Part shown: positions 29,625 to 37,538 of the stretch, one piece after another
How positions within the stretch are numbered: the first letter of the stretch is position 1
Layout of the letters: every line of letters begins with the position of its first letter
DNA from: Pelomonas sp051857475
GTDB lineage: Bacteria; Pseudomonadota; Gammaproteobacteria; Burkholderiales; Burkholderiaceae_C
DNA length: 64,000 nt
Assembly (NCBI RefSeq): GCF_051857475.1
Contig: NZ_JBPZGZ010000003.1
Location: 496,001 to 560,000, forward strand
Reading direction: 5' to 3'
Notes under the pieces: model-generated
Database searches by the model: none
The model's input: the letters and a program-made list of their open reading frames with translations, nothing else
Told to the model about the DNA's origin: nothing
Translations under genes and position numbers: made by a program

Positions 29625-29644
29625 GTGTGCGGCTGAACGAGGGG
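29611..29644 (-). terminator. 13-bp hairpin after the SDR gene
   Basis: CCCCTCGTTCAGC (29611-29623) pairs perfectly with GCTGAACGAGGGG (29632-29644) around an 8-base loop. It lies 9 bp past the SDR stop and runs into the repeat element. There is no T-run, so it may work as a Rho-dependent or 3'-protecting hairpin. Confidence 0.65.
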
Positions 29645-29653
29645 CTTCCCGTT

Positions 29654-30403
29654 CTAGACTGTCATGCCGCCGGAGACCTCGATGACCGCGCCGTTCACGT
29701 AGCTCGCTTCGTCGCTCGCCAGGAAGGCGTAGACGTTGGCGATCTCCTCGGGCTTGCCCAGGCGCTTCAGCGGCACATGGGCGCGCATCTCCTCCAGCAC
29801 CTTGTCGGGGATGGTGCCGAGGATGGGGGTGTCGATGAAGCCGGGAGCGATGGCGTTGACGCGCACGCCCTTGGGGCCAAGCTCGCGGCTCCAGGTCTTG
29901 GTGAAGCCGATGACGCCGAACTTGGCGGCCGCGTAATTGGTCTGGCCGAAGTTGCCGTAGATGCCGACCACCGACGAGGCATTCAGGATAACGCCCGAAC
30001 CCTGCGCCACCATGGTGTCGGCCACGGCCTGGGCGCAGTGGAAGACGCCGCGCAGGTTGACGTCGATGACGGCATCGAACTGGGCCAGCGTCATCTTCTG
30101 CAGGCGGGCGTCCTTGGTGATGCCGGCGTTGTTGACCAGCACGTCGATGCGGCCGAAGTCGGCCAGCACGGCGGCCACCATCAGGTCGACCGACACGCGG
30201 TCGGCCACGTCCACCGTGTAGCCCTGGGCGGTGGCGCCGAGCCTCTCGCAGGCCTTGACGGCGGCTTCGACGCCCTCGGGGCGCAGGTCGCAGGCGATGA
30301 CGATGGCGCCTTCGCGGGCGAATTTCAGCGCAGTGGCCAGGCCGATGCCCTGGGCCGCGCCCGTGATGATGCAGACCTTGTTCTGGAGTTTCATCGTCGT
30401 CAT
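29654..30403 (-). CDS. FabG-like short-chain dehydrogenase/reductase
   Basis: This 249-residue classical SDR has the NADPH-binding motif TGAAQGIG, NNAG (VLVNNAGITKD), and the catalytic Ser in NASSVVG with the YAAAK motif. The end GAVIEVSGGMTV is also typical. It is close to 3-oxoacyl-ACP reductase (FabG) or acetoacetyl-CoA reductase (PhaB), and both are possible; the lack of a fab or pha cluster leaves the substrate open. The start ATG at 30403 overlaps the esterase stop (ATGA); an internal ATG at 30394 is an alternative. The reader should treat it as an oxidoreductase of beta-ketoacyl type. Confidence 0.9.
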   Translation of the reverse strand: MTTMKLQNKVCIITGAAQGIGLATALKFAREGAIVIACDLRPEGVEAAVKACERLGATAQGYTVDVADRVSVDLMVAAVLADFGRIDVLVNNAGITKDARLQKMTLAQFDAVIDVNLRGVFHCAQAVADTMVAQGSGVILNASSVVGIYGNFGQTNYAAAKFGVIGFTKTWSRELGPKGVRVNAIAPGFIDTPILGTIPDKVLEEMRAHVPLKRLGKPEEIANVYAFLASDEASYVNGAVIEVSGGMTV

Positions 30404-30990
30404 GGCTTCGTCAGGAATTCCGTCAGGGGTTGCAGATGGTCGTCGAAATCGGTGAGGCCATGATCGCTGCCCTCCAGCACTTCGCCGTCGCAGCCGGCAT
30501 AGCGGGCCAGCATCTCGCGCCAGTCCAGCAATTCGTCGCCCTTGGCGATCAGCGCGTAGTAGCGGGCGGGGTTGTGCAGCCGCGCCGGCGGCCTCAGCGC
30601 GGCCAGTTCGGCCACATGACGGGCCGTGAACTCGAACTGCAGCTGCGGGTCGTGCCAGGCCGTCAGCGTGCCGATGTGGCGGGCCAGGTCGCGGGCCGGG
30701 TCGACGGCCGGGTTCAGTACGGCGGCGCGCCAGCCGCGGTGGGCCGGCTGCTCGGCAACGAAGGTGGCATAGAAGCCGCCCAGCGAGCTGCCGATGACGG
30801 CGGCGCCTTGTGCCGGCCAACCCTGGATGAGGCCGGCGACCAGCTCCATGGCCTCCAGCGGCGAGGGCGGCAGTTGCGGTGCCACGAAGCTCAGGCCCTG
30901 TTCGGCTGCCCAGGCTGCCATGCGGCGCGCCTTGGCCGAGGCCGGCGAGGAGCGAAAGCCGTGCAAATAGAGCAGATGTGTGAGATCCAT
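30400..30990 (-). CDS. YqiA/YcfP-type alpha/beta-hydrolase esterase
   Basis: This 196-residue protein begins MDLTHLLYLHGFRSSPASAKARRM, the standard YqiA opening with an oxyanion HGF motif. Nucleophile elbow GSSLGG carries the catalytic Ser, and the late DHGLTDFDDHL carries the catalytic Asp/His. Members cleave small acyl esters, but their physiological substrates are unclear. It is 112 bp divergent from the metalloprotease gene and is translationally coupled to the SDR downstream. The pairing suggests an acyl-thioester or ester route, which is inference. Confidence 0.88.
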   Translation of the reverse strand: MDLTHLLYLHGFRSSPASAKARRMAAWAAEQGLSFVAPQLPPSPLEAMELVAGLIQGWPAQGAAVIGSSLGGFYATFVAEQPAHRGWRAAVLNPAVDPARDLARHIGTLTAWHDPQLQFEFTARHVAELAALRPPARLHNPARYYALIAKGDELLDWREMLARYAGCDGEVLEGSDHGLTDFDDHLQPLTEFLTKP

Positions 30991-31102
30991 GACGGAAGTT
31001 TTGACGTGAAGTTTTGTGCCCCTGCGACGGGGGCGGACGCGGATTGACGCGAGTGTCGCTGCCCGCCACAGTGCCTGCCTTTCCGCATTCCCGGACCGCC
31101 CC

Positions 31103-33763
31103 ATGAATCCGATGTCCCGCACCGCCCTGGCCACCGCCGTCCTGCTCGCAATGGCTGCGGTCGCCCAAGCCCAGACCCCGCCTGCTCCCGCCGGTGCCGC
31201 CTCCGCTCCCGGCAGCGCACGCCCCGCGGCCGACCCCACCGCCCCCAAGCCCTTTGCCGACGTCATCAAGGGCGCCAAGGAGCAGCCGGGCCTGTTCCCG
31301 ATCTGGCGCAAGGACGAGAAGGTCTGGATCGAGATCCCCAAGGAGGCTTTCAACAAGCCCTTCCTGTTCAGCGTCAACGTGGCCAACGCCGTGGGTGAGC
31401 GGGGTCTGTACGCCAGCCAGATGCTGGGCGACGAGATGGCCGAATGGCGCCGCATCGGCAACCATGTGCAGCTGATCGCGCTGAACACCAAGTTCCGCAC
31501 CGCCAACCCGTCCAGCAAGCTGGCCATCGAGCAGGCCTTCTCGCCCAGCCTGATCGCCGCCACGCCGGTGGCCAGCGCCGACCACCCGGACCGCAAGTCG
31601 GTGCTCGTCGATGCCAGCGGCCTGCTGCTGGGCGACATCCCCGGCTACTCGACGCGCCTGGAGTTCGCCTACCGCCTGCCGTTCGCGCCCGACCGCACCA
31701 ATTCCTTCATCGAGGCCACGCGCGCCGATGCCCAGGTGTCCACGCTGACCTCGCGCGTGCACTTCGCCACGCCACGCATCCCGGCGCCGGCCCTGGTGCC
31801 GCCGCCCGTGCCGACGCCGACGCCGCCCCAGGCCACGCCGGACCCGCGCTCGATGTTCTTCAGCTTCGTCTACAGCTTCCGTGCCCTGCCTGAAGCGCCG
31901 GCCGCCGTGCGCCATGCGGACCCGCGTCTGGGCCACTTCATGGAGAGCTACGCCGACTTCGGCGACGACCTCAACGCCAACCCGCGCGTGCACATGATTG
32001 CCCGCTGGCGCCTGGAGAAGAAGGACCCGGCCGCCGCCCTGTCCGAGCCGGTCCAGCCCATCGTCTACTGGATGGACAAGAACATCCCCGAGAAGTACCG
32101 CGCCGCGGTCAAGGCCGGCATCGAGGAGTGGAACAAGGCCTTCGAGAAAATCGGCTTCAAGGACGCCGTGCAGGCCAAGCAGCAGCCCGACGATGCTGAC
32201 TGGGACAACATGGACTCGACGCACGCGTCCATCCGCTGGTTCACCGGCTCCGACGTCGGCTTCGCCATCGGCCCGAGCAACCGCGATCCGCGCACCGGCG
32301 AAATCCTGGACGCGGACATCGGCATGAGCGACGTCTTCGGCCGCGGCTCGCGCCGCCTGGCCACCGACGACATCCTGCCGGGCGCCCAAGCCTTCAACAG
32401 CGCCTGGATGGGCGAGCGCAGCCAGCACCTGGCCGAGCAGAACTGCAGCTACATGGCCGACCAGGCCAACGAGCTCGGCTTCGCGCTGGACCTGCTGTCG
32501 CTGCGCGACGGCATGGACATGAACGGTCCCGAGGCCGAGGCCCTGGCCCAGGCCGTCATCAAGGACGTGGTCATGCACGAGGTCGGCCACACCCTGGGCC
32601 TGAAGCACAACTTCCGTTCCTCCACGACCATCACCCAGGCCCAGCTCAAGGACAAGGCCTTCACCGAGGCCCATGGCATCTCCAACTCGGTGATGGACTA
32701 CAACGCCTACAACCTGCCGCTGAAGGGCGAGCCCAAGGCCAGCCTGACCAACACGACGCTGGGCGCCTACGACTACTGGGCCATCGAGTACGCCTACAAG
32801 CCGATCGCCGCGGAGCAGGAAGCGGCCGAACTGGCCAAGATCGCCGCGCGCTCGACCGAGCCGCAGCTGGCCTATGGCGACGACTTCGACCAGGGCGTTG
32901 GCGGCCCCTACGACGGCTTCGACCCGCGCACCAACCAGCGCGACCTGGGTGACGACCCCCTGGCCTATGCCAAGAAGCGCCTGAAGCTGAGCCAGGAGTT
33001 GTGGGAACGCGTGCAGTCGCGCCCGGCCGCCGTCGGCGACGACCCGCTGCGCAACCGCCGCTCCATCTTCGAGAGCTTCCGCCAGTTGGGCATGACGGCC
33101 AACAACATCAGCAAATACGTCGGGGGCCTGTATGCCGAGCGCGTGGTGCCGGGTGTCACGACCGGCCCGGCCTTCAAGCCGGTGGACAACGTCCAGCAGC
33201 GTGAAGCCCTGCGCTTCATCGCCAGCGGCCTGCTGTCCAGCGATTCGTTCAAGTTCAAGCCCGAGTTCCTCGTCACTCAGACCCTGGACTACAACGAGTG
33301 GGATCGCGGCCTGCCGCTGTCCATCCCCGACAGCGTGGCCGCGCTGCAGGGCCGCGTGCTGGACCGCCTGATGTCGCCCAACACGGCTCGCCGCCTCATC
33401 GAGCAGGGCGCCTACCTGCCCGAAGCCCAGCGCAAGGGCGCGGTGTCGCTGAGCGAGGTCTACGGCACGCTGCAGGGCGCCATCTTCAGCGAGCTGAAGA
33501 CCGGTGCCGAGATCGACCGCATGCGCCGCAGCCTGCAGCGCGAGTACCTGCGCCGCCTGCAGGGGCAACTGAACCGCGCGACCAACGGCGCGACGGTCTA
33601 TGCCGACGCCTTCTCGATGGCCCGCTGGCATGCCAGCCAGCTCGCCAACGAGCTGCGCGTGGCGTCGGCCAAGCCGGGCCTGTCGGTCGAGACGCGCGCC
33701 CATCTGGCCGAGACGCTGGACATGCTGAACTCGATGCTGAAGGCGACTTTGGTGCGCGGCTGA
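31103..33763 (+). CDS. Large secreted zinc metalloprotease (DUF5117/DUF4953 type)
   Basis: This 886-residue protein has a Sec signal peptide (TALATAVLLAMAAVAQAQ). The zinc motif HEVGHTLGLKH has His492, Glu493, His496 and third ligand His502, followed by the Met-turn candidate SVMDYNAYN. The N-terminal third (KAIKGAKEQPGLFPIW-like region, DUF5117/DUF5118) and long helical C-terminal half match the family of large gluzincin/metzincin-like proteases from Bacteroidetes and Proteobacteria. No natural substrate is known. It should act in the periplasm or outside the cell. It is monocistronic, with a strong terminator 20 bp after the stop. Confidence 0.9.
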   Translation: MNPMSRTALATAVLLAMAAVAQAQTPPAPAGAASAPGSARPAADPTAPKPFADVIKGAKEQPGLFPIWRKDEKVWIEIPKEAFNKPFLFSVNVANAVGERGLYASQMLGDEMAEWRRIGNHVQLIALNTKFRTANPSSKLAIEQAFSPSLIAATPVASADHPDRKSVLVDASGLLLGDIPGYSTRLEFAYRLPFAPDRTNSFIEATRADAQVSTLTSRVHFATPRIPAPALVPPPVPTPTPPQATPDPRSMFFSFVYSFRALPEAPAAVRHADPRLGHFMESYADFGDDLNANPRVHMIARWRLEKKDPAAALSEPVQPIVYWMDKNIPEKYRAAVKAGIEEWNKAFEKIGFKDAVQAKQQPDDADWDNMDSTHASIRWFTGSDVGFAIGPSNRDPRTGEILDADIGMSDVFGRGSRRLATDDILPGAQAFNSAWMGERSQHLAEQNCSYMADQANELGFALDLLSLRDGMDMNGPEAEALAQAVIKDVVMHEVGHTLGLKHNFRSSTTITQAQLKDKAFTEAHGISNSVMDYNAYNLPLKGEPKASLTNTTLGAYDYWAIEYAYKPIAAEQEAAELAKIAARSTEPQLAYGDDFDQGVGGPYDGFDPRTNQRDLGDDPLAYAKKRLKLSQELWERVQSRPAAVGDDPLRNRRSIFESFRQLGMTANNISKYVGGLYAERVVPGVTTGPAFKPVDNVQQREALRFIASGLLSSDSFKFKPEFLVTQTLDYNEWDRGLPLSIPDSVAALQGRVLDRLMSPNTARRLIEQGAYLPEAQRKGAVSLSEVYGTLQGAIFSELKTGAEIDRMRRSLQREYLRRLQGQLNRATNGATVYADAFSMARWHASQLANELRVASAKPGLSVETRAHLAETLDMLNSMLKATLVRG

Positions 33764-33782
33764 TCGGCTTCGCGCTTTGTCA

Positions 33783-33810
33783 AAAGGCCGGCTTCATGCC
33801 GGCCTTTTTT
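33783..33810 (+). terminator. Intrinsic terminator of the metalloprotease gene
   Basis: AAAGGCCGGC pairs with GCCGGCCTTT around loop TTCAT and is followed by a run of six T. It is the textbook shape, 20 bp after the stop codon. Confidence 0.94.
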
Positions 33811-33847
33811 CTTGTCATAGCATGGCCGCCACTTCGAGAAATCCGCC

Positions 33848-34258
33848 ATGTCCACACCCGACCAACTGAATCAATTCGGTGCTCACAACCTGCCTGGTTA
33901 TCTCGGCATCGTCATCACCGACGTGAAGCCCGGCGAGATCCATGCCGAGCTGTCGGTGCGGCCCGAGCTGATGGCCCCCAACGGCTTTCTGCACGCGGGC
34001 AGTGTGGTCACGCTGGCGGATACCTGCGCGGGCTATGGCTGTGTGCAGGCGCTGCCGGAAGGGGCCGTGGGCTTCACGACGGTGGAGCTGAAGTCCAACC
34101 ACCTCGGCACAGCGCGCGAGGGCACGATTGCCTGCGTGGCCAAGGCGGTGCACCTGGGGAGGACGACGCAGGTGTGGGATGCGGTGGTCACGAACAAGGA
34201 CACGGGGAAGACGATGGCCTTGTTCCGGTGTACGCAGATGGTGTTGTACGGGAAGTGA
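33848..34258 (+). CDS. PaaI-family acyl-CoA thioesterase
   Basis: This 136-residue hotdog-fold thioesterase starts MSTPDQLNQFGAHNLPGYLG. The family motif NGFLHAGSVVTLADT contains the active-site Gly/His/Asp arrangement, and ELKSNHLGTAREGTI is the hotdog central strand. It hydrolyses acyl- or aryl-CoA thioesters, with specificity not readable here. It stands alone, just after the metalloprotease terminator and just before the palindromic element at 34301-34831. Confidence 0.88.
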   Translation: MSTPDQLNQFGAHNLPGYLGIVITDVKPGEIHAELSVRPELMAPNGFLHAGSVVTLADTCAGYGCVQALPEGAVGFTTVELKSNHLGTAREGTIACVAKAVHLGRTTQVWDAVVTNKDTGKTMALFRCTQMVLYGK

Positions 34259-34300
34259 GTTTGGGTAGCTTGCCTTTGCCGGCGTCCTCATGACTCGTAT

Positions 34301-34831
34301 GCAGTGCCGCCGGAATCCGCCCGGCGAGGGCGGGTAACTTTCTTCTGACGCGCCAGAAGAAAGTCACCAAAGAAGAGCGCTAACGCAATCCGCACTCGAG
34401 AGGTGTCGTGCGCTCGCGGTGCTCGGAGTGGGGCCGTGCCTACACGCGACCCGCTGCGCTCTCGCTGCTGTCCCTGTGACGACCATCACGGATCGCCGCT
34501 TCACCACCGTTAACGCCGGCTGCACGCCGGGCTCACCAGGAAATACCGAACAGCCGCGTCGCCCGAGCGACGCTGCATTTGGCATTTCTCGTGAGCCCGG
34601 CGTGCAGCCGCGCGTTCATTGGCCCGCTGTTGCGAGCGATGGTGCTCTTCATAGGGACAGCAGCGAGAGCGAAGCGGGTCGCGTCTTCCCGCAATGCCGC
34701 TGGCCGTTTTCGCGCGCCGCCCATTGCGGCGTCGGGATGGTGTGCGGTTCAGGGCCTCTTCTTTGGTGACTTTCTTCTGGCCCCGCAGAAGAAAGTTACC
34801 CGGCCGCCGAGACGGACTCCCGGCAATGCAG
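34301..34831. repeat. 531-bp diverged palindrome between convergent genes
   Basis: The two halves align as inverted, diverged copies (arms about 34301-34563 and 34566-34831). The centre is a 7-bp hairpin GCGTCGC-CCGA-GCGACGC at 34556-34573. Each arm holds the same blocks in mirror order. CTTTCTTCTG/CAGAAGAAAG is a perfect 10-bp hairpin (34338-34363 left, 34770-34795 right). Then come CGACCCGCT(G/T)CGCTCT, GCTGCTGTCCCT and GGCTGCACGCCGGGCTCAC. No plausible protein is encoded. It fills the gap between the thioesterase (+) and mpl (-). Confidence 0.85.
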
Positions 34832-34842
34832 CGATGAAGCGG

Positions 34843-36204
34843 CTACTTCCCCAGCGCAGCTAACAGCTTCTCGTGAATGCCACCGAAGCCACCGTTGCTC
34901 ATGCAGAGCAAGTGATCCCCAGGCTTCGCCACCTTGACGACAGCAGCCACCAACTCATCCACATCCGCGCCCACCACAGCCTGCTGACCCATCGGCGCCA
35001 GCGCCTCCTTCGCATCCCAGCTCAGCCCCTGCTGATTGCAGAAGGCGAGGTCGGCCTCCTCCAATGCCCACGGCAGTTGAGCCTTCATCGTCCCAAGCTT
35101 CATCGTGTTGGAGCGCGGCTCGAAGATGGCGAGGATGCGGTCGGCCGGCGCGACGCGGCGGCGCAGGCCGTTGATGGTGGTGCGGATGGCCGTCGGATGG
35201 TGCGCGAAGTCGTCGTAGACCTTGATGCCACGCGCTTCGCCACGCAGCTCCATGCGCCGGCGCACGTTCTGGAACTCGGCCAGGGCCGCGGCTGACTGCT
35301 CGGGCGGCGCGCCAACATGCTCGGCCGCCGCAATGGCGGCCAGCGCATTGAGCTGGTTGTGCTCGCCGATCAGGCCCCATTCCACACGGGCAACCTTCAA
35401 GCTGCCGCGCAGCACGTCGAAGGCCTGCGGCTCGCCGCGGGCGCGCAGCATGCCGGCTTCTTCTTTCTTGGCGCCGAAGCGCTGCACCTCGCTCCAGCAG
35501 CCGCGGGCGATGACGCGCTGCAGGGCCTCCTCGCGGGCGTTGACGACCAGGCGGCCGCTCGCGGGTACGGTGCGCACGAGGTGGTGGAACTGGGTCTCGA
35601 TGGCGGCCAGGTCCGGGAAGATGTCGGCGTGGTCGTGCTCGAGGTTGTTCAGGATGGCCGTGCGCGGGCGGTAGTGCACGAACTTGCTGCGCTTGTCAAA
35701 GAAAGCGGTGTCGTACTCATCCGCCTCGATGACGAAGGCCTTGCCCTCGCCGAGACGAGCCGATACGCCGAAGTTCTGCGGCACGCCGCCCACCAGGAAG
35801 CCGGGCTTGTGGCCCGCATGTTCCAGGATCCAGGCCAGCATGGACGTCGTCGTCGTCTTGCCATGCGTGCCGGCCACGGCCAGCACATGGCGGCCCTGCA
35901 GCACATGCTCGGCCAGCCATTGCGGGCCCGACGTGTAGGGCAGGCCGGCGTCGAGGATGGCTTCCATCAGCGGGAAGCGCTCGCCGCGGGTGACGACGTT
36001 GCCGATGACGAAGACATCGGGCTTGAGCTCCAGCTGCTCGGCGCCGAAGCCGGTGATCAGCTCGATGCCCAGGGCCTCGAGCTGGGTGCTCATCGGCGGG
36101 TAGACGTTGGCGTCGCAGCCCGTGACCTTGTGGCCGGCTTCGCGCGCGAGTGCCGCGAGGCCGCCCATGAAGGTGCCGCAGATGCCGAGGATGTGGAGAT
36201 GCAT
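34843..36204 (-). CDS. mpl: UDP-MurNAc:L-alanyl-gamma-D-glutamyl-meso-DAP ligase
   Basis: Mpl attaches recycled murein tripeptide to UDP-MurNAc, a salvage step for peptidoglycan. The 453-residue protein has the Mur-ligase layout: N-terminal MHLHILGICGTFMGGLA, the ATP P-loop AGTHGKTTTTSML, central-domain YDTAFFDKRSKFVHY, and the late DDFAHHPTAIRTTI motif. It differs from MurC in its opening and matches the Mpl pattern. Its stop lies near the palindromic element; hemL is 29 bp upstream on the same strand, so the two are probably cotranscribed. Confidence 0.95.
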   Translation of the reverse strand: MHLHILGICGTFMGGLAALAREAGHKVTGCDANVYPPMSTQLEALGIELITGFGAEQLELKPDVFVIGNVVTRGERFPLMEAILDAGLPYTSGPQWLAEHVLQGRHVLAVAGTHGKTTTTSMLAWILEHAGHKPGFLVGGVPQNFGVSARLGEGKAFVIEADEYDTAFFDKRSKFVHYRPRTAILNNLEHDHADIFPDLAAIETQFHHLVRTVPASGRLVVNAREEALQRVIARGCWSEVQRFGAKKEEAGMLRARGEPQAFDVLRGSLKVARVEWGLIGEHNQLNALAAIAAAEHVGAPPEQSAAALAEFQNVRRRMELRGEARGIKVYDDFAHHPTAIRTTINGLRRRVAPADRILAIFEPRSNTMKLGTMKAQLPWALEEADLAFCNQQGLSWDAKEALAPMGQQAVVGADVDELVAAVVKVAKPGDHLLCMSNGGFGGIHEKLLAALGK

Positions 36205-36233
36205 GTCAGCGCGCCCCTCAGGGCGTCAAAGGA

Positions 36234-37520
36234 TCAGCGCAAGGCGGTGCGCGCGGCCGCGAGGGTGGCCTCGATGTCGGCCTCGCTGTGCGCCGCCGAC
36301 ACGAAACCCGCTTCGTACAAGGCCGGAGCAAGATAGATGCCGGCGTCCAGCATCGCATGGAAGAAGCGGTTGAAGCGCTCCTTGTCCGTCGTCATGACGG
36401 TGGTGTAGTTCTGCGGCAGCTCGGGCAGCAGGAAGAAGCCGAACATGCCGCCTTCGCAGTCGGCACTGAAAGGCACGCTGTTCTCTCTCGCCACGGCCTT
36501 GAGGCCGTCGACGAGCTGCGAGGTCTTGGCCGACAGCGACTCGAAGAAGCCGGGTTTCTGGATCTCGCGCAGCGTCGCCAGACCGCAGGCCGTGGCCACC
36601 GGGTTGCCGGACAAGGTGCCGGCCTGGTAGACGCCACCCAGGGGCGCCAGATGTTGCATGACCTCGCGCTTCGCGCCGAAGGCGGCCAGCGGCATGCCGC
36701 CGCCGATGACCTTGCCGAAGACCGAGATGTCGGGCGCAAAGCCGGGAATCAGCTTCGCATAGTGGGCCTGCGCCGAACCCAGGCCGACGCGGAAGCCCGT
36801 CATCACCTCGTCCAGCACCAGCAGGGCGCCGTGCTGGGTGCAGAGCTTGCGCAGCGCCGTCATGAAGGGCAGGGAGGCGCGCACGAAATTCATGTTGCCG
36901 GCAATGGGCTCGATGATGACGCAGGCCAGCTCAGCCCCGTACTGGGCGAAGGCGGCTTCGAGCTGCTCGACGTTGTTGTATTCCAGCACCACGGTGTCGG
37001 CCGCAGCGCCTGGCGTGACGCCGGCGCTGGTGGGGTGGCCGAAGGTGGCCAGGCCCGAGCCGGCCTTGACCAGCAGGGCGTCGGTATGGCCGTGGTAGCA
37101 GCCCTCGAACTTGATGAACTTGGCGCGGCCGGTGGCGCCGCGAGCCAGGCGGATGGCGCTCATCGTCGCTTCGGTGCCCGAACTGACGAGGCGCACCTGG
37201 TCCATGCTGGGCACAAGCTTGAGGATCTCCTCGGCCAGCTCGATCTCTCGCTCGGTCGGTGCACCGAAGGAGAAGCCCTCTGCGGCGGCCTTCGTGACGG
37301 CCTCCAGCACGGCCGGATGGCCGTGGCCCAGGATCATCGGGCCCCAGGAGCCGATGTAGTCGACGTAGCGTTTGCCTTCGGCATCCAAGATGTAGGCGCC
37401 GTCACCGCGGGCGATGAAACGAGGCGTGCCGCCGACGGCGCGGAAGGCGCGCACGGGCGAGTTGACGCCACCAGGAATGACGCGCGCGGCGCGCTCGAAG
37501 AGCTCGATATTGCTGGCCAT
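36234..37520 (-). CDS. hemL: Glutamate-1-semialdehyde 2,1-aminomutase
   Basis: HemL converts glutamate-1-semialdehyde to 5-aminolevulinate, completing the C5 route begun by HemA. The 428-residue PLP enzyme begins MASNIELFERAARVIPGGVNSPVRAF. It shows GCYHGHTDALLVKAGSG, LDEVMTGFRV with the aspartate binding the cofactor, and the PLP lysine in VFGKVIGGGMPLAAFG. It also has GNPVATACGLATL. Length and motifs are normal. thiD lies 18 bp upstream on the same strand. Confidence 0.97.
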   Translation of the reverse strand: MASNIELFERAARVIPGGVNSPVRAFRAVGGTPRFIARGDGAYILDAEGKRYVDYIGSWGPMILGHGHPAVLEAVTKAAAEGFSFGAPTEREIELAEEILKLVPSMDQVRLVSSGTEATMSAIRLARGATGRAKFIKFEGCYHGHTDALLVKAGSGLATFGHPTSAGVTPGAAADTVVLEYNNVEQLEAAFAQYGAELACVIIEPIAGNMNFVRASLPFMTALRKLCTQHGALLVLDEVMTGFRVGLGSAQAHYAKLIPGFAPDISVFGKVIGGGMPLAAFGAKREVMQHLAPLGGVYQAGTLSGNPVATACGLATLREIQKPGFFESLSAKTSQLVDGLKAVARENSVPFSADCEGGMFGFFLLPELPQNYTTVMTTDKERFNRFFHAMLDAGIYLAPALYEAGFVSAAHSEADIEATLAAARTALR

Positions 37521-37538
37521 GGGGACAGGATCAGGAAA

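Noticed and set aside
29654..33703. 1349-codon open frame on the minus strand crossing three genes
   Set aside because: Only its last 250 codons are the real SDR gene. The rest is antisense to the metalloprotease and out of frame with the esterase.
34419..34769. Open frames of 60-116 codons inside the palindromic element
   Set aside because: They follow the repeat arms on both strands, have no ribosome site and no protein-like composition; they are likely to be mis-annotated in related genomes.
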